DNA from: Paenibacillus alginolyticus DSM 5050 = NBRC 15375
GTDB lineage: Bacteria > Bacillota > Bacilli > Paenibacillales > NBRC-103111
Assembly: GCF_000422905.1 (NCBI RefSeq)
Contig: NZ_AUGY01000021.1
Coordinates: 1-64,000 of the forward strand
Length of the DNA stretch: 64,000 bases
Direction of reading: 5' to 3'
A program made the position numbers and the translations under genes. The notes below the pieces were generated by a model. The model did no database searches. It worked only from the letters and a program-made list of their open reading frames with translations, and was not told the DNA's origin. Shown here in pieces: positions 23,326-32,470 of this stretch. Within the stretch, counting starts at the first letter, position 1. Each line of letters starts with the position of its first letter.

Positions 23326-24165
23326 ATGAAAGAAACGAATGCTTGGTCGTTGAATGGTTTTCTAGGTTTATTGTTATTTATTATCGGCGGTGGGCTTGGC
23401 GTTTTCCTTCTTACGCAAGAACAAATTCTTCCGGGTATTATCCTTATTATTCTAGGGCTAATATTCGTCTCAACAATCACAGCTGTTAATCCGAACGAAG
23501 CTTCAGTCATCACTTTCTTCGGCAGCTACTTAGGTACAATTCGAAAAAGCGGACTATGGCTGATTGTCCCTTTTTCAAGCAGAAAGAAAATTTCATTGCG
23601 GGTGCGCAATTTTAACAGCGTAAAACTCAAGGTAAACGATATTGAAGGAAATCCTATCGAGATCGCAGCTGTTATTGTGTTTAAAGTAGTCGATACCTAC
23701 AAGGCCCTCTTTGATGTGGACAGCTACGAAAAGTTCGTTGAAATTCAAAGTGAAACGGCGCTGCGTCATGTCGCCAGCAAGTATCCATACGATCGCTTTG
23801 AAAGCGACGGCTACTCACTCAGGGGCAATGCCGATGAAGTTGCCGCTGAGCTCAGCCTTGAACTGCAGCAGCGTCTGTCTGTTGCAGGTGTTGAGGTCAT
23901 CGAGTCTCGCCTGACCCACCTTGCTTATTCCACTGAAATTGCAAGTAGCATGCTTCAACGCCAGCAAGCTTCTGCCATTTTATCCGCTCGCCAAATTATT
24001 GTTGATGGCGCTGTAGGTATGGTTCAGATGGCTATCGCCCGTTTGGAATCCGAAGGTCTCCACCTGGATGAAGAGAGGAAAGCGGCCATGATTAACAATC
24101 TTCTTGTTGCGATTGTATCGGACCGCTCAGCGAGTCCGGTCATTAATACCGGTTCGTTGTACTAA
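23326..24165 (+). CDS. SPFH/band-7 membrane protein
   Basis: A 279-residue prohibitin/stomatin-type protein. Two N-terminal membrane segments (about 10-30 and 35-52) precede the SPFH domain, which starts at VNPNEASVITFFGSYLGTI and includes the typical amphipathic and beta stretch VVDTYKALFDVDSYEKFVEIQSE. The end is short, without the long coiled coil of flotillins. Such proteins scaffold membrane microdomains or regulate proteases. It has a good SigA-type promoter, and a small ribbon-helix-helix protein is encoded 12 bases downstream, an association I have seen in other Bacillales. Confidence 0.85.
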   Translation: MKETNAWSLNGFLGLLLFIIGGGLGVFLLTQEQILPGIILIILGLIFVSTITAVNPNEASVITFFGSYLGTIRKSGLWLIVPFSSRKKISLRVRNFNSVKLKVNDIEGNPIEIAAVIVFKVVDTYKALFDVDSYEKFVEIQSETALRHVASKYPYDRFESDGYSLRGNADEVAAELSLELQQRLSVAGVEVIESRLTHLAYSTEIASSMLQRQQASAILSARQIIVDGAVGMVQMAIARLESEGLHLDEERKAAMINNLLVAIVSDRSASPVINTGSLY

Positions 24166-24177
24166 CGGGAAGCGGCT

Positions 24178-24369
24178 ATGGCTCCTAAGAAAAATTTCCC
24201 GCTCCGACTTGATCCTAAGCTGTACGAGGCTTTGGAGCGTTGGGCGGAGGATGAATTCCGCAGTGTTAACGGTCATATCGAGTATTTGCTGCGTGAAGCG
24301 CTTCATCGAACCGGACGTGTGACTAAACCCGGATCAGAACAAGCCGTTACGGATAAGACAGATGAGTGA
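24178..24369 (+). CDS. Arc-type ribbon-helix-helix protein
   Basis: A 63-residue protein starting [23 protein letters not shown] and continuing [13 protein letters not shown], the Arc/MetJ ribbon-helix-helix fold that binds DNA as a dimer. The beta strand that would read the major groove is FPLRL. The C-terminal 17 residues are polar. The ribosome site (GGAAGCGG) is moderate. It is co-transcribed with the SPFH gene and ends before a strong terminator. It could be an autorepressor; no toxin gene is next to it. Confidence 0.82.
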   Translation: MAPKKNFPLRLDPKLYEALERWAEDEFRSVNGHIEYLLREALHRTGRVTKPGSEQAVTDKTDE

Positions 24370-24377
24370 TTATTATG

Positions 24378-24407
24378 ACCTTGCGATTAACACTCGCAAG
24401 GTTTTTT
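24378..24407 (+). terminator. Terminator of the SPFH operon
   Basis: ACCTTGCG/CGCAAGGT stem with a nine-base loop, then TTTTT. Confidence 0.85.
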
Positions 24408-24551
24408 CTTTATAAGTTTCTAGGTATCGACTTGCCGGCTATTCAACAAATGAATGTAAGCCATAGCCATATTTGGCCCCGTTCCCACATACCTGTAAAT
24501 GAATAAGCAAACACTAGAGGTAAGGATTCGGTGAAGGTCGGGAGGTAATTG

Positions 24552-25856
24552 GTGTTGGGAGGAACAGTCAAACCAAGTGGTAAGAACATGAAAGCTGTTC
24601 TAAACAAAATGAGAGGACTCCCGAACGCGGTCGCACAGTTGTTCAAACAGCAAGCATCGCTGCTTTTGGATTCCTCCCCTAAAATTGGTGACCCCTTGGA
24701 GGCTATTCCTGTCACAACAGCATTCATTGGAAGGCTGGAAAATGGCTTAAAACATCAAATAGCTCTGCTGCAAAGCGGTGTCGTAAGTTCTCCTCTATCC
24801 ACATCTGAAAAGGAGATTGTGCACCGAATCAGGGAAAAAACCCAGTGGGAAAACCGAAACAATGTGACACGAACTAACGCGTATTGGTCATGTTATCAGG
24901 ATCATCCGGAGCTTCATTGGGCACTGCTTGCCCATATGGTTTCACGCAACGGGGGTTGGTGCATGACCGATCTCCGCGGGGAGCTGCTGCCACATTTGAT
25001 TAGCAATGAATTGGCCCAGCATCTATTTGCTTTTCTGGAACGAGCGAACGGTCTTATTTTTCAAGATGCTTATCCTCAACTACTGCTCTACCACGAAAGC
25101 AAGAAACGAAAGATGAGTTTATTTCATCTCCTGCCTCATCTGGACATTTCGTCCTGGATGGCCCCCGTCTGGAGCGATTTCTGGACGCATCGGGAATCGG
25201 CCGCGCTAACGATATCACTTATTGTTAATGAGCAAAACTACATTGAAAAACGAATCGTAAAGAATAAACTGATTCAGCAAACTGTGTTGAATACGCCTTT
25301 GTTCAAAACACAAGCTTGGCTGCAATTGAATCAAATCGGTTTTCCCTTTTTTCCCGCTTCTAACGAAACGCAAGGACCACAGCCGCATCTAGCTGGACTT
25401 ATCCTTGAGAATTTCGCTAGCTTAACAGAACGCATCGAATTCGGAAAGAGCTTGTATGCGATACTTTTCGGAGCACCAGATGTACTTCAAGGGGTGCTTA
25501 GATTTGCGGCCACAACTCCACACACAGGATCACGTTCTGATTACTGGCCTCACCTGTTTGCCCAAATAAGAAAAACCCCTCCCGATAAGAAATATCAGGA
25601 GAGGCTGGATGGCAGCGCCCTCAAGAAAGGGACACAGCCGTTTTATAGTCCTACACTTACATCCGTATGGCCTGACAGGAGCTTGGCCCCCGTAGAGCCA
25701 GGTGACTGGTTTACGAATGTGAAGAAGCCAATGGTGCATATGCACTCTATTCCTATACCGATTCCCTATGATTTAACGAAAGAAGTGTACTTTGGTTTAA
25801 GCAAGATTGAATTAGGCATTGTAGCCGCACAAGCCATTAAGAAAGTGATACGGTGA
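24552..25856 (+). CDS. DUF2515 (YppC-like) protein
   Basis: A 434-residue protein of unknown function. The conserved part is NNVTRTNAYWSCYQDHPELHWALLAHMVSRNGGWCMTDL split over about residues 100-138, which I associate with the DUF2515/YppC family of Bacillales. No signal peptide or catalytic motif is obvious; a later Trp/His-rich region (HRESAALTISLIVNEQNYIE) is probably helical. The start lies in TTG-GTG-TTG; GTG 24552 has the best spacing from GGGAGGT. It converges with the flippase gene, 15 bases apart. Confidence 0.75.
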   Translation: MLGGTVKPSGKNMKAVLNKMRGLPNAVAQLFKQQASLLLDSSPKIGDPLEAIPVTTAFIGRLENGLKHQIALLQSGVVSSPLSTSEKEIVHRIREKTQWENRNNVTRTNAYWSCYQDHPELHWALLAHMVSRNGGWCMTDLRGELLPHLISNELAQHLFAFLERANGLIFQDAYPQLLLYHESKKRKMSLFHLLPHLDISSWMAPVWSDFWTHRESAALTISLIVNEQNYIEKRIVKNKLIQQTVLNTPLFKTQAWLQLNQIGFPFFPASNETQGPQPHLAGLILENFASLTERIEFGKSLYAILFGAPDVLQGVLRFAATTPHTGSRSDYWPHLFAQIRKTPPDKKYQERLDGSALKKGTQPFYSPTLTSVWPDRSLAPVEPGDWFTNVKKPMVHMHSIPIPIPYDLTKEVYFGLSKIELGIVAAQAIKKVIR

Positions 25857-25871
25857 CTCAGCTTGGCAATG

Positions 25872-27545
25872 CTACGAACGTTTGAGAAGACGACTTACTT
25901 TGCCGATTAGCTTTTGCACGGGCGATGGAAAGTTTTTCACATCGTCCTTCGTTACGACACGTGTTACCATCAGAATCAATGGATACAGGGCTGCCGAGAA
26001 GCCACAAACAAGTACAGCATTTATTCCTTCATTTAGTCGATACCAGGGAGTTGGATGCACATACGTATGTGTAAGCCATTCTGCCCCTAGACCAAGGATG
26101 ACGATGACAACAATGGATAACAGTAATCCGATGAAACGACGTCCGAGGATCGTAAAGTCGACTTCTTTACGAAGCGAGCGTAAATTGAGCCAAGACGTGA
26201 CAATAAAACAAAGACCTGTTGAGCCGATGATTCCATAGATGCCAAACCACTGCGCAAGTAAGAAGCTCCCAGCGAGCTTGACCGCTATACCAACGGCAAC
26301 GTGCGTCATCAGCGGTTTCATCCGGCCCATGCCCATCAGGACAGCGCCTGATGTTTGCATCACAATTTGGAACATAGCTCCTAATGTGAGCAGTGAAATC
26401 ATATAAGGTCCGTGGCTCATGCCAAATGCGGTATCCTCATGCCCGAACATAAAGAAGTCTAATGGACGTGCAGCAATAGCGATTACCAATACAGCCGGTA
26501 ACCCGGAAAGAATCGACAGTTGAAGCACCCTAGTTGTCTGGTGACCAACCTGTTTCAAATCTTTGCGGGAATAAGCCGCTGAGATGATGGGAACGACAGA
26601 TTGACTAAGCGCGATGGCCAAAATAATCGGAATCCCCGCCAAGGACTGGGCACGCCCTCCTATAATACCAACAAGCCCAAGCGCTTCGCTTCTGCCAATC
26701 GTCCCTTCTAAGAGCGGGATAATAATTGAAGTATCGATCGCATACACAAGTGTAACGGTCACTGAGAAAATAACGATCGGAATCGACAGCTTCAATAAGC
26801 TGCGATAGATTTCGCTATAACGTGCCGGTGCCTGTGTTATTGGCGATTGCGTGCTTCCCGCAGCTATCTGTTCGGCCGCTATGTTGGACTGCGCATCTCT
26901 ACGCTTCAGCTTCAAGGCATAGTAAAGCATAACGGCAAGCGCCGCAATCCCTCCCATGACTCCTCCGAAAGATGCGCCCGCAACTCCCCAACCTAAGCTA
27001 ATGTTCAATAAAATAAATGCGAGTCCGATTGAAGTTACAAGCCTGAATACTTGTTCCACAACCTGTGAAATCCCGTTAGGCATCATGTTTTGCCTGCCTT
27101 GAAAATAGCCCCTCATAATAGCAATAAGCGGGAAGAACAGCATGGCCGGCGCGATAGCGCGAGTAGCAAGTGTCGCATCTGGTCCGCCATGTGAAATTTG
27201 TTCGGCATAGATCGGTGCAAAGACATATAGAATCGCCGTCATCACGACTCCAGCTACGATTGCAAACCAAATTGCCGCGCGATAAATCCGCTGCGCTTCT
27301 GCAGGTCTTCCGATCGCATATTTCTCGGACACCATTTTACTTAGTGCGCTTGGGATACCGGCTGTTGCTACAACAAGTAAAATCGAGTATAGATTAAAAG
27401 CAATAGAATAACTGCCCATTCCTTCCTCATGAAGCAAATGTACCAGCGGAATTCGCTGGAAAACGCCGAGAAACCGCGCTATTAGCGCGGCCACGGTGAG
27501 AATGAGCGTCCCTTTTACTAGAGAATCTTTGGTTTCCTTCGTCAA
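25872..27545 (-). CDS. Lipid II flippase of the MurJ/YtgP/SpoVB (MATE-like) family
   Basis: A 557-residue polytopic membrane protein with about 14 helices. It begins SLVKGTLILTVAALIARFLGVFQRIPL, typical of polysaccharide biosynthesis (MVF) exporters, and has MRGYFQGRQNMMPNGISQVVEQVFR, the charged motif shared by YtgP and SpoVB. The length is nearer to YtgP (MurJ), the vegetative lipid II flippase, than to SpoVB, but the two cannot be separated without alignment. ATG 27545. It is the last gene of a co-directional run asnB, HAD phosphatase, DUF456, flippase with gaps of 33-43 bases. Confidence 0.88.
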   Translation of the reverse strand: MTKETKDSLVKGTLILTVAALIARFLGVFQRIPLVHLLHEEGMGSYSIAFNLYSILLVVATAGIPSALSKMVSEKYAIGRPAEAQRIYRAAIWFAIVAGVVMTAILYVFAPIYAEQISHGGPDATLATRAIAPAMLFFPLIAIMRGYFQGRQNMMPNGISQVVEQVFRLVTSIGLAFILLNISLGWGVAGASFGGVMGGIAALAVMLYYALKLKRRDAQSNIAAEQIAAGSTQSPITQAPARYSEIYRSLLKLSIPIVIFSVTVTLVYAIDTSIIIPLLEGTIGRSEALGLVGIIGGRAQSLAGIPIILAIALSQSVVPIISAAYSRKDLKQVGHQTTRVLQLSILSGLPAVLVIAIAARPLDFFMFGHEDTAFGMSHGPYMISLLTLGAMFQIVMQTSGAVLMGMGRMKPLMTHVAVGIAVKLAGSFLLAQWFGIYGIIGSTGLCFIVTSWLNLRSLRKEVDFTILGRRFIGLLLSIVVIVILGLGAEWLTHTYVHPTPWYRLNEGINAVLVCGFSAALYPLILMVTRVVTKDDVKNFPSPVQKLIGKVSRLLKRS

Positions 27546-27578
27546 GTCCGTTCCTACTCTCTTACAGTATTCATTCCA

Positions 27579-28058
27579 TTAGAAAACCCAGATAAAAAAG
27601 ATAATAATCATGGCCAGCTGGAGCGCAATTTTCACCGCACTGCTTGCAAAGAACCCCAGTACAGAGCCGACACCGGCACTTATCGCTTTTTTCCACGACG
27701 TACCGATGATGATTTCACCAATCACTGCGCCTAAGAAGGGGCCAATAAGCAAACCGAAAGCTGGAATAACAAAAGGCCCAATGATAAGACCAATGGTACT
27801 ACCGATGATAGCCGCCTTAGAGCCTCCAAACTTCTTTACCCCCAGCGCACCTACTGCGTAATCAGCCACCATAATGATAACGACAATCAAGGATTGGATA
27901 AGCCAGAACCCGAATCCGAACGGCTCAAAGCTGATCAACCAACCATAGATGAAGAAAGCTCCATAAATCGCTAGCACACCGGGCAGCACTGGATAAACTG
28001 CGCCGATCATGCCCACTACAAATAATAGGATAACTAATGTCCAGCCTAAGGTGATCAT
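27579..28058 (-). CDS. DUF456 membrane protein (YqgC-like)
   Basis: A 159-residue protein, almost entirely hydrophobic, with Gly-rich helices such as GSTIGLIIGPFVIPAFGLLIGPFLGAVIGE. The glycine-zipper repeat pattern and the start VVGMIGAVYPVLPG fit the DUF456/YqgC family. Function unknown. ATG 28058 has GGAGGAG nine bases before; an earlier in-frame start overlaps that site. It lies between the HAD phosphatase and flippase genes on one strand. Confidence 0.82.
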   Translation of the reverse strand: MITLGWTLVILLFVVGMIGAVYPVLPGVLAIYGAFFIYGWLISFEPFGFGFWLIQSLIVVIIMVADYAVGALGVKKFGGSKAAIIGSTIGLIIGPFVIPAFGLLIGPFLGAVIGEIIIGTSWKKAISAGVGSVLGFFASSAVKIALQLAMIIIFFIWVF

Positions 28059-28101
28059 AGATCGCATCTCCTCCAATCCTAGCAGATTATCATTATTACT
28101 T

Positions 28102-28836
28102 TTACAGCATATAAGTACGAATCACTTTAGCAATGGCATGTTCATTGTTGGTAACAGTTGTAATATCCGCAATACGCTTCACTTCATCCTGTGCATTGCC
28201 CATAGCTACGCCAAGACCCACTTCACGAATCATCGCAATGTCGTTCTCACTATCTCCCATCGCAATGACTTCTGACATGCTAATACCTAGAAGCTGACAG
28301 ACCGTCTCTACACCGCTCGCTTTATTAATGCCTAAAGGGTTAAGTTCAATATTAGAAGGATGTGAATTCGTTATTTCAAGTGTTCCCCATCCCTCTACAA
28401 TGTCCCGGATTTGCTGCAGTTTCTCCATATTTTCGGTGAAATAACCGAACTTTAGCCATTCTTGACTGTCAATGTCCATGGCTTCACTCTCGCGATTGAA
28501 CATGCCTTGCACCGAATAAGCCCACCACCAACAATCATATGTTTGAGCTAATCTATGCAAATTACGTACCGTCTCAGCAGGAAGCAGGGTCCTCTTCAGT
28601 AATTTGGACGGAGACTCCCACACTTCACCGCCATTGACCACAACGAGAGGTGAGGTAAGCCCTAACTCCTGAATATAAGGCATTGCGCTAGCAGCTCCGC
28701 GTCCTGTAGACATAATAACGATCTTACCCGCTTTAGTTGCTTCCTGAATCGCTTCTCGGTTTTCAACGGATATTTTTTTATCATCGTCCAGCAAGGTACC
28801 ATCCATATCGAGGGCGATTAATTTATAAGATCCCAC
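28102..28836 (-). CDS. Cof-type HAD-IIB phosphatase
   Basis: A 244-residue haloacid-dehalogenase phosphatase. Motif I is ALDMDGTLLDDD with Asp9 and Asp11, motif II the STGRG serine/threonine, motif III the lysine in INKASG, motif IV GDSENDIAMI. The large C2B cap lies between motifs II and III (about 75-185). Family members dephosphorylate sugar phosphates, FMN or pyridoxal phosphate; the substrate is not predictable. GTG 28836 with GGAG ten bases before is the start. It is 36 bases after asnB. Confidence 0.88.
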   Translation of the reverse strand: MGSYKLIALDMDGTLLDDDKKISVENREAIQEATKAGKIVIMSTGRGAASAMPYIQELGLTSPLVVVNGGEVWESPSKLLKRTLLPAETVRNLHRLAQTYDCWWWAYSVQGMFNRESEAMDIDSQEWLKFGYFTENMEKLQQIRDIVEGWGTLEITNSHPSNIELNPLGINKASGVETVCQLLGISMSEVIAMGDSENDIAMIREVGLGVAMGNAQDEVKRIADITTVTNNEHAIAKVIRTYML

Positions 28837-28872
28837 GTGTTCCCATCTCCTGTCTCTACGTCATTAGTAGAC

Positions 28873-30747
28873 CTAGTAAGCAGCGAGCACTTTCTTAGGC
28901 AGTTCTTCCATGAATGTTACATGCCAGAGGGCAAATATATAAATGGTCCAAATGCGGCGAGCATAGTCGCCCTGACCGTTACGATGCTTATGCAGCATGC
29001 GCTCTACAGCGTTGATGTTAATATAATCTTCAATCCCGCTGGACTTAATTTGCTCCAAAACCATATCGCCCATCGAGCCTTTCATCCAATCGCGCAGCGG
29101 CACTGGGAAACCAAGCTTCGGACGGTTCAGGATGGGATCAGGGATGATACCTTCCATTGCCTTGCGGAAAATGTATTTCGTCGTTCCATTTGCGATTCGG
29201 TACTTCGCCGGAATGCGGCGTGCCACTTCGAACAGTTCCTTATCGAGGAAAGGAACACGCAGCTCGAGTGAGTGTGCCATCGTCATCTTGTCGGCTTTCA
29301 TCAGAATATCGCCAGGCATCCATAGATTCATGTCGATATACTGCATCCGGCTCACAGGATCAAGATGCGTCGTCTTGCTGTAATAATCGCCAGCAATTTG
29401 CACAGGATTCTTATAGGCGCGCAGCATCTCATTATCAAGACGCAGCACCTCCGCTTTCATATCCTCGGAGAAAATCTTGGCATTGCCGAGGAAACGCTCC
29501 TCAAGCGGTGTCGTGCCGCGCAGCAAGTAGTTGCGGCCCTTCACGCTGCTTGGCAGCATCCGGGCAAAGCGGTTCAGCATGCGCTTCACCGATGTCGGCA
29601 GCTGGTCGATCGCGCGCAAGGATTGCGGCTCGCGATAAATGCGGTAACCGCCGAACAGCTCGTCCGCGCCTTCGCCGGACAGCACAACCGTCACGTGCTC
29701 GCGCGCAAGCTTCGCCACGTGATAAAGAGCAATGGCCGAAGGATCGGCGACAGGCTCGTCCTGGTGCCAGATCGCCTTCGGCATCGTGCCGAAGAAATCA
29801 TCCTGCGTGATGATTTTGTCGTAATGCTCTGTGCCGAGTGTCGCAGCCGTTTGGGCGGCAATCGGCGTTTCATTGTTGGCGCCCTCGAAGCCAACGGAGA
29901 ACGTGCGGATCGGTTCGATATTCCGCATATGTGTGGCAATCGCAGTCGAGTCAATCCCGCTCGACAAGAAGCAGCCGCGATCCACATCACTAACCATGTG
30001 GAGCTTGACCGAATCATTCAATGTTTCCCGAATTTGCTCCACGTAATAGTCAAACGGACGATCCTCCGGCTCAAACATGGGATCCCAATACTTATGTATC
30101 GACATTTCTCCGTCAAACGTTATTTTGACCGTATGCCCTGGGGGAAGCTTTTGTATGCCATGGAACATGGTGTTAGGCTCAGGCACATATTGAAAAGTTA
30201 GATAGTTCAGCAAGCTGTCCGTGTGGATCAACCGGTTCATGCCGTCCGCAGCCAGCAGGCTCTTAATTTCGGAGCCGAACAAGAACTGGCGGTCATTGAC
30301 ATGATAGTAAAACGGCTTAATGCCGAAGTGGTCTCTCGCTCCGAACAGCTGCTTCTTTTTCTTGTCCCAAATAACGAAGCCAAACATGCCGCGCATGTAC
30401 TTGACGCATTCCTCTCCATACTCCTCATAGAGGTGAACGATAACCTCCGTATCGCTTTGCGTGCGGAATTGATGCCCACGCTCCTGCAGCATACTGCGCA
30501 GGGCTTTATAATTATAAATTTCCCCATTGAAAATGATCCACACAGAATCATCCTCATTGGCCAATGGCTGATGCCCTTCTTTTAGGTCAATAACAGACAA
30601 GCGGCGAAAGCCAAGACCAATCCGATTATCCGTCCAAAAACCGGAATCATTCGGACCCCGATGAACAATAACATCTGTCATTTGCTGCAACATTGCAATG
30701 TTTGGTTCTCTATCTTCAAAATACATCACACCCGTAATACCACACAT
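28873..30747 (-). CDS. asnB: Asparagine synthase (glutamine-hydrolysing)
   Basis: A 624-residue AsnB-type enzyme: N-terminal class II glutaminase with the catalytic Cys2 (MCGITGVMYF), the NGEIYNY and ARDHFGIKP motifs, then the synthetase domain with the ATP pyrophosphatase loop SSGIDSTAI and GEGADELFGGY. It makes asparagine from aspartate, glutamine and ATP. ATG 30747 must be the start because Cys2 has to be N-terminal after Met removal; it has AGGAGTG upstream. B. subtilis has three paralogues (AsnB, AsnH, AsnO); length fits AsnB or AsnO. A promoter with an extended -10 lies 59 bases before. Confidence 0.93.
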   Translation of the reverse strand: MCGITGVMYFEDREPNIAMLQQMTDVIVHRGPNDSGFWTDNRIGLGFRRLSVIDLKEGHQPLANEDDSVWIIFNGEIYNYKALRSMLQERGHQFRTQSDTEVIVHLYEEYGEECVKYMRGMFGFVIWDKKKKQLFGARDHFGIKPFYYHVNDRQFLFGSEIKSLLAADGMNRLIHTDSLLNYLTFQYVPEPNTMFHGIQKLPPGHTVKITFDGEMSIHKYWDPMFEPEDRPFDYYVEQIRETLNDSVKLHMVSDVDRGCFLSSGIDSTAIATHMRNIEPIRTFSVGFEGANNETPIAAQTAATLGTEHYDKIITQDDFFGTMPKAIWHQDEPVADPSAIALYHVAKLAREHVTVVLSGEGADELFGGYRIYREPQSLRAIDQLPTSVKRMLNRFARMLPSSVKGRNYLLRGTTPLEERFLGNAKIFSEDMKAEVLRLDNEMLRAYKNPVQIAGDYYSKTTHLDPVSRMQYIDMNLWMPGDILMKADKMTMAHSLELRVPFLDKELFEVARRIPAKYRIANGTTKYIFRKAMEGIIPDPILNRPKLGFPVPLRDWMKGSMGDMVLEQIKSSGIEDYININAVERMLHKHRNGQGDYARRIWTIYIFALWHVTFMEELPKKVLAAY

Positions 30748-30805
30748 GGTGAAACTCACTCCTCCGTACCATTCATCAATCTTTCTATTCGACAACCGAT
30801 ATATT

Positions 30806-30811
30806 AGTATA
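30806..30811 (-). promoter_or_regulatory. Extended -10 promoter of asnB
   Basis: Minus strand TGGTATACT is an extended -10 (TATACT at 30811-30806). A weak TTCCAG lies 18 bases upstream. The leader would be about 50 bases. Confidence 0.55.
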
Positions 30812-30866
30812 CCATATCTGTCCGTCATTCTGGAAATGCGATGAAAGTACGTGAAAGCGCTGTATC

Positions 30867-30929
30867 CTATAGAAAAATGATGGAAATCAGAAGTCGCTTT
30901 AATGAAGCTGTTAACCTGGTTTTTTTCAT
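30867..30929 (-). CDS. Possible 20-residue peptide upstream of asnB
   Basis: ATG 30929 is preceded by an excellent ribosome site (AAAGGTGGAGG) and opens a 20-codon frame MKKTRLTASLKRLLISIIFL: a basic head and a hydrophobic end, then TAG. It sits upstream of the asnB promoter on the same strand. It may be a real small membrane peptide or a leader; there is no homology evidence. Confidence 0.35.
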   Translation of the reverse strand: MKKTRLTASLKRLLISIIFL

Positions 30930-31068
30930 ACGTGCCTCCACCTTTCCTCTGTGCATAAAAGTTTACCTTGTGCAACTTTTAGAGTGAAAAATGTTCTTTC
31001 CCCTACATTAGGATATGCTCATGGATGCGAAACGGTTCCTGCACTTGTGTACAGCTTGAATAGGCATA

Positions 31069-31098
31069 GAAAAAGGACCTGCTTCCGCAGATCCCCTT
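31069..31098 (-). terminator. Terminator of the CNNM transporter gene
   Basis: Minus strand GGATCTGC/GCAGGTCC with a GGAA loop, followed by TTTTT. Confidence 0.8.
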
Positions 31099-31117
31099 TC
31101 ATAATCACTATTAGCGA

Positions 31118-32398
31118 TTACTGTTTTATAATTTCAATTTTACGGATCCGATTGGCGTCTCTTTCACGTACAATGAATGTCAATGAACCGTAATACCACT
31201 CTTCACCTATCTGCAGCTCCGGTTGTTTGCCATATAACCAACCGCCGATCGAATCGACATGCTCATCAATAATGTCGGTTCCTAATACCTGATTGACCTC
31301 ATTCAACAGGACAGTACCTTCCACTACATAATGATTTTCTCCTAAAGTCTCTATTTCTTTCTTTTCATCTTTATCAAATTCATCACGAATTTCACCGACA
31401 ATTTCCTCCAGAATATCCTCAATCGTTATAAGCCCTGAAGTTCCCCCGTACTCATCCAAAAGCAGCGAGATATGAACATTTTCCTGCTGCATTTTCTTAA
31501 GAAGAGCTTTAACTGGCATGACTTCCGGAACGGTCATCATCGGTTGAAGCAAGGATTTAAAATTAAAGTCCGGGTTACTAATGTAACTCAAGAAAAACTG
31601 CTTGGTGTTGACGAAGCCAATAATATCATCTTTGTTTTCTTTAGCAACTGGAAAGCGAGTATATTGTTCTTTCGTAATAATCCCCATATTTTCTTCCAGT
31701 GATTTATTCGCATAAAGGCAAATCATATCCGTACGCGGCACCATAATTTCGCGAGACAACAGTTCATCAAACGAGAAGACTCGATTCACATAACGAAACT
31801 CGGTCTTATTTATTTTACCACTCTGATAACTATCCGATAAAATAATACGAATCTCTTCTTCCGAGTGTGCTTCTTCATGCTCATTTGCAGACTTGATGCC
31901 AAAAATCTTTACCAGCTTGTTCGCCGACCCATTCAACAGCCAAATGAAAGGATACATGATTTTATAAAATAAAATAATGATTGGGGCTGTTAATAAAGAA
32001 ATGGCTTCTGCCATTTGGATGGCTAACGTTTTTGGCGCTAGTTCACCGAGTACAACATGGAGATACGTAATGGATAGAAACGCGATAGTAAATGACAAGA
32101 TATGGGATAAGCTTTCACCTACTCCTATCACATGGAACAATGGGTTGAGAAGCTTTTCCACTGTTGGTTCACCCAGCCAACCAAGTCCCAAGGCCGTAAT
32201 CGTGATGCCAAGCTGACAAGCAGACAAGTACCCATCTAAATTAGAAGTAACTGTTTGTACAGCAAGGGCATTTTTCTTACCTTCCAATACCATTTGATCC
32301 ACTCTACTGGGGCGAATTCGAATAATAGCGAATTCAGTAGCGACAAAAAAAGCGGTAAGTAGGATAAGTATTGCAATTAAGAACAAATTGATAAGCAT
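31118..32398 (-). CDS. CNNM/CorC-type transporter (hemolysin C family)
   Basis: A 426-residue membrane protein: a DUF21/CNNM transmembrane domain (about 1-185, including SACQLGITITALGLGWLGEP and LGELAPKTLAI), a CBS-domain pair (about 205-335) and a C-terminal CorC_HlyC domain (about 350-422). Homologues such as B. subtilis MpfA/YhdP export magnesium, others affect cobalt or sodium; the old hemolysin name has no functional support. ATG 32398 follows GAAGGAAGG. It follows the PBP gene in the same direction by 72 bases and has its own terminator. Confidence 0.88.
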   Translation of the reverse strand: MLINLFLIAILILLTAFFVATEFAIIRIRPSRVDQMVLEGKKNALAVQTVTSNLDGYLSACQLGITITALGLGWLGEPTVEKLLNPLFHVIGVGESLSHILSFTIAFLSITYLHVVLGELAPKTLAIQMAEAISLLTAPIIILFYKIMYPFIWLLNGSANKLVKIFGIKSANEHEEAHSEEEIRIILSDSYQSGKINKTEFRYVNRVFSFDELLSREIMVPRTDMICLYANKSLEENMGIITKEQYTRFPVAKENKDDIIGFVNTKQFFLSYISNPDFNFKSLLQPMMTVPEVMPVKALLKKMQQENVHISLLLDEYGGTSGLITIEDILEEIVGEIRDEFDKDEKKEIETLGENHYVVEGTVLLNEVNQVLGTDIIDEHVDSIGGWLYGKQPELQIGEEWYYGSLTFIVRERDANRIRKIEIIKQ

Positions 32399-32470
32399 AG
32401 TTACCTTCCTTCAGCTTGTAGATCTATGGGAACTTTTTATCCAGCCTTTGCAGGCTATTTTTCAGTCCTA

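Noticed and set aside
30748..30975. Upstream in-frame extension of asnB
   Set aside because: The glutaminase needs Cys2 right after the initiator Met; the extension also covers the promoter.
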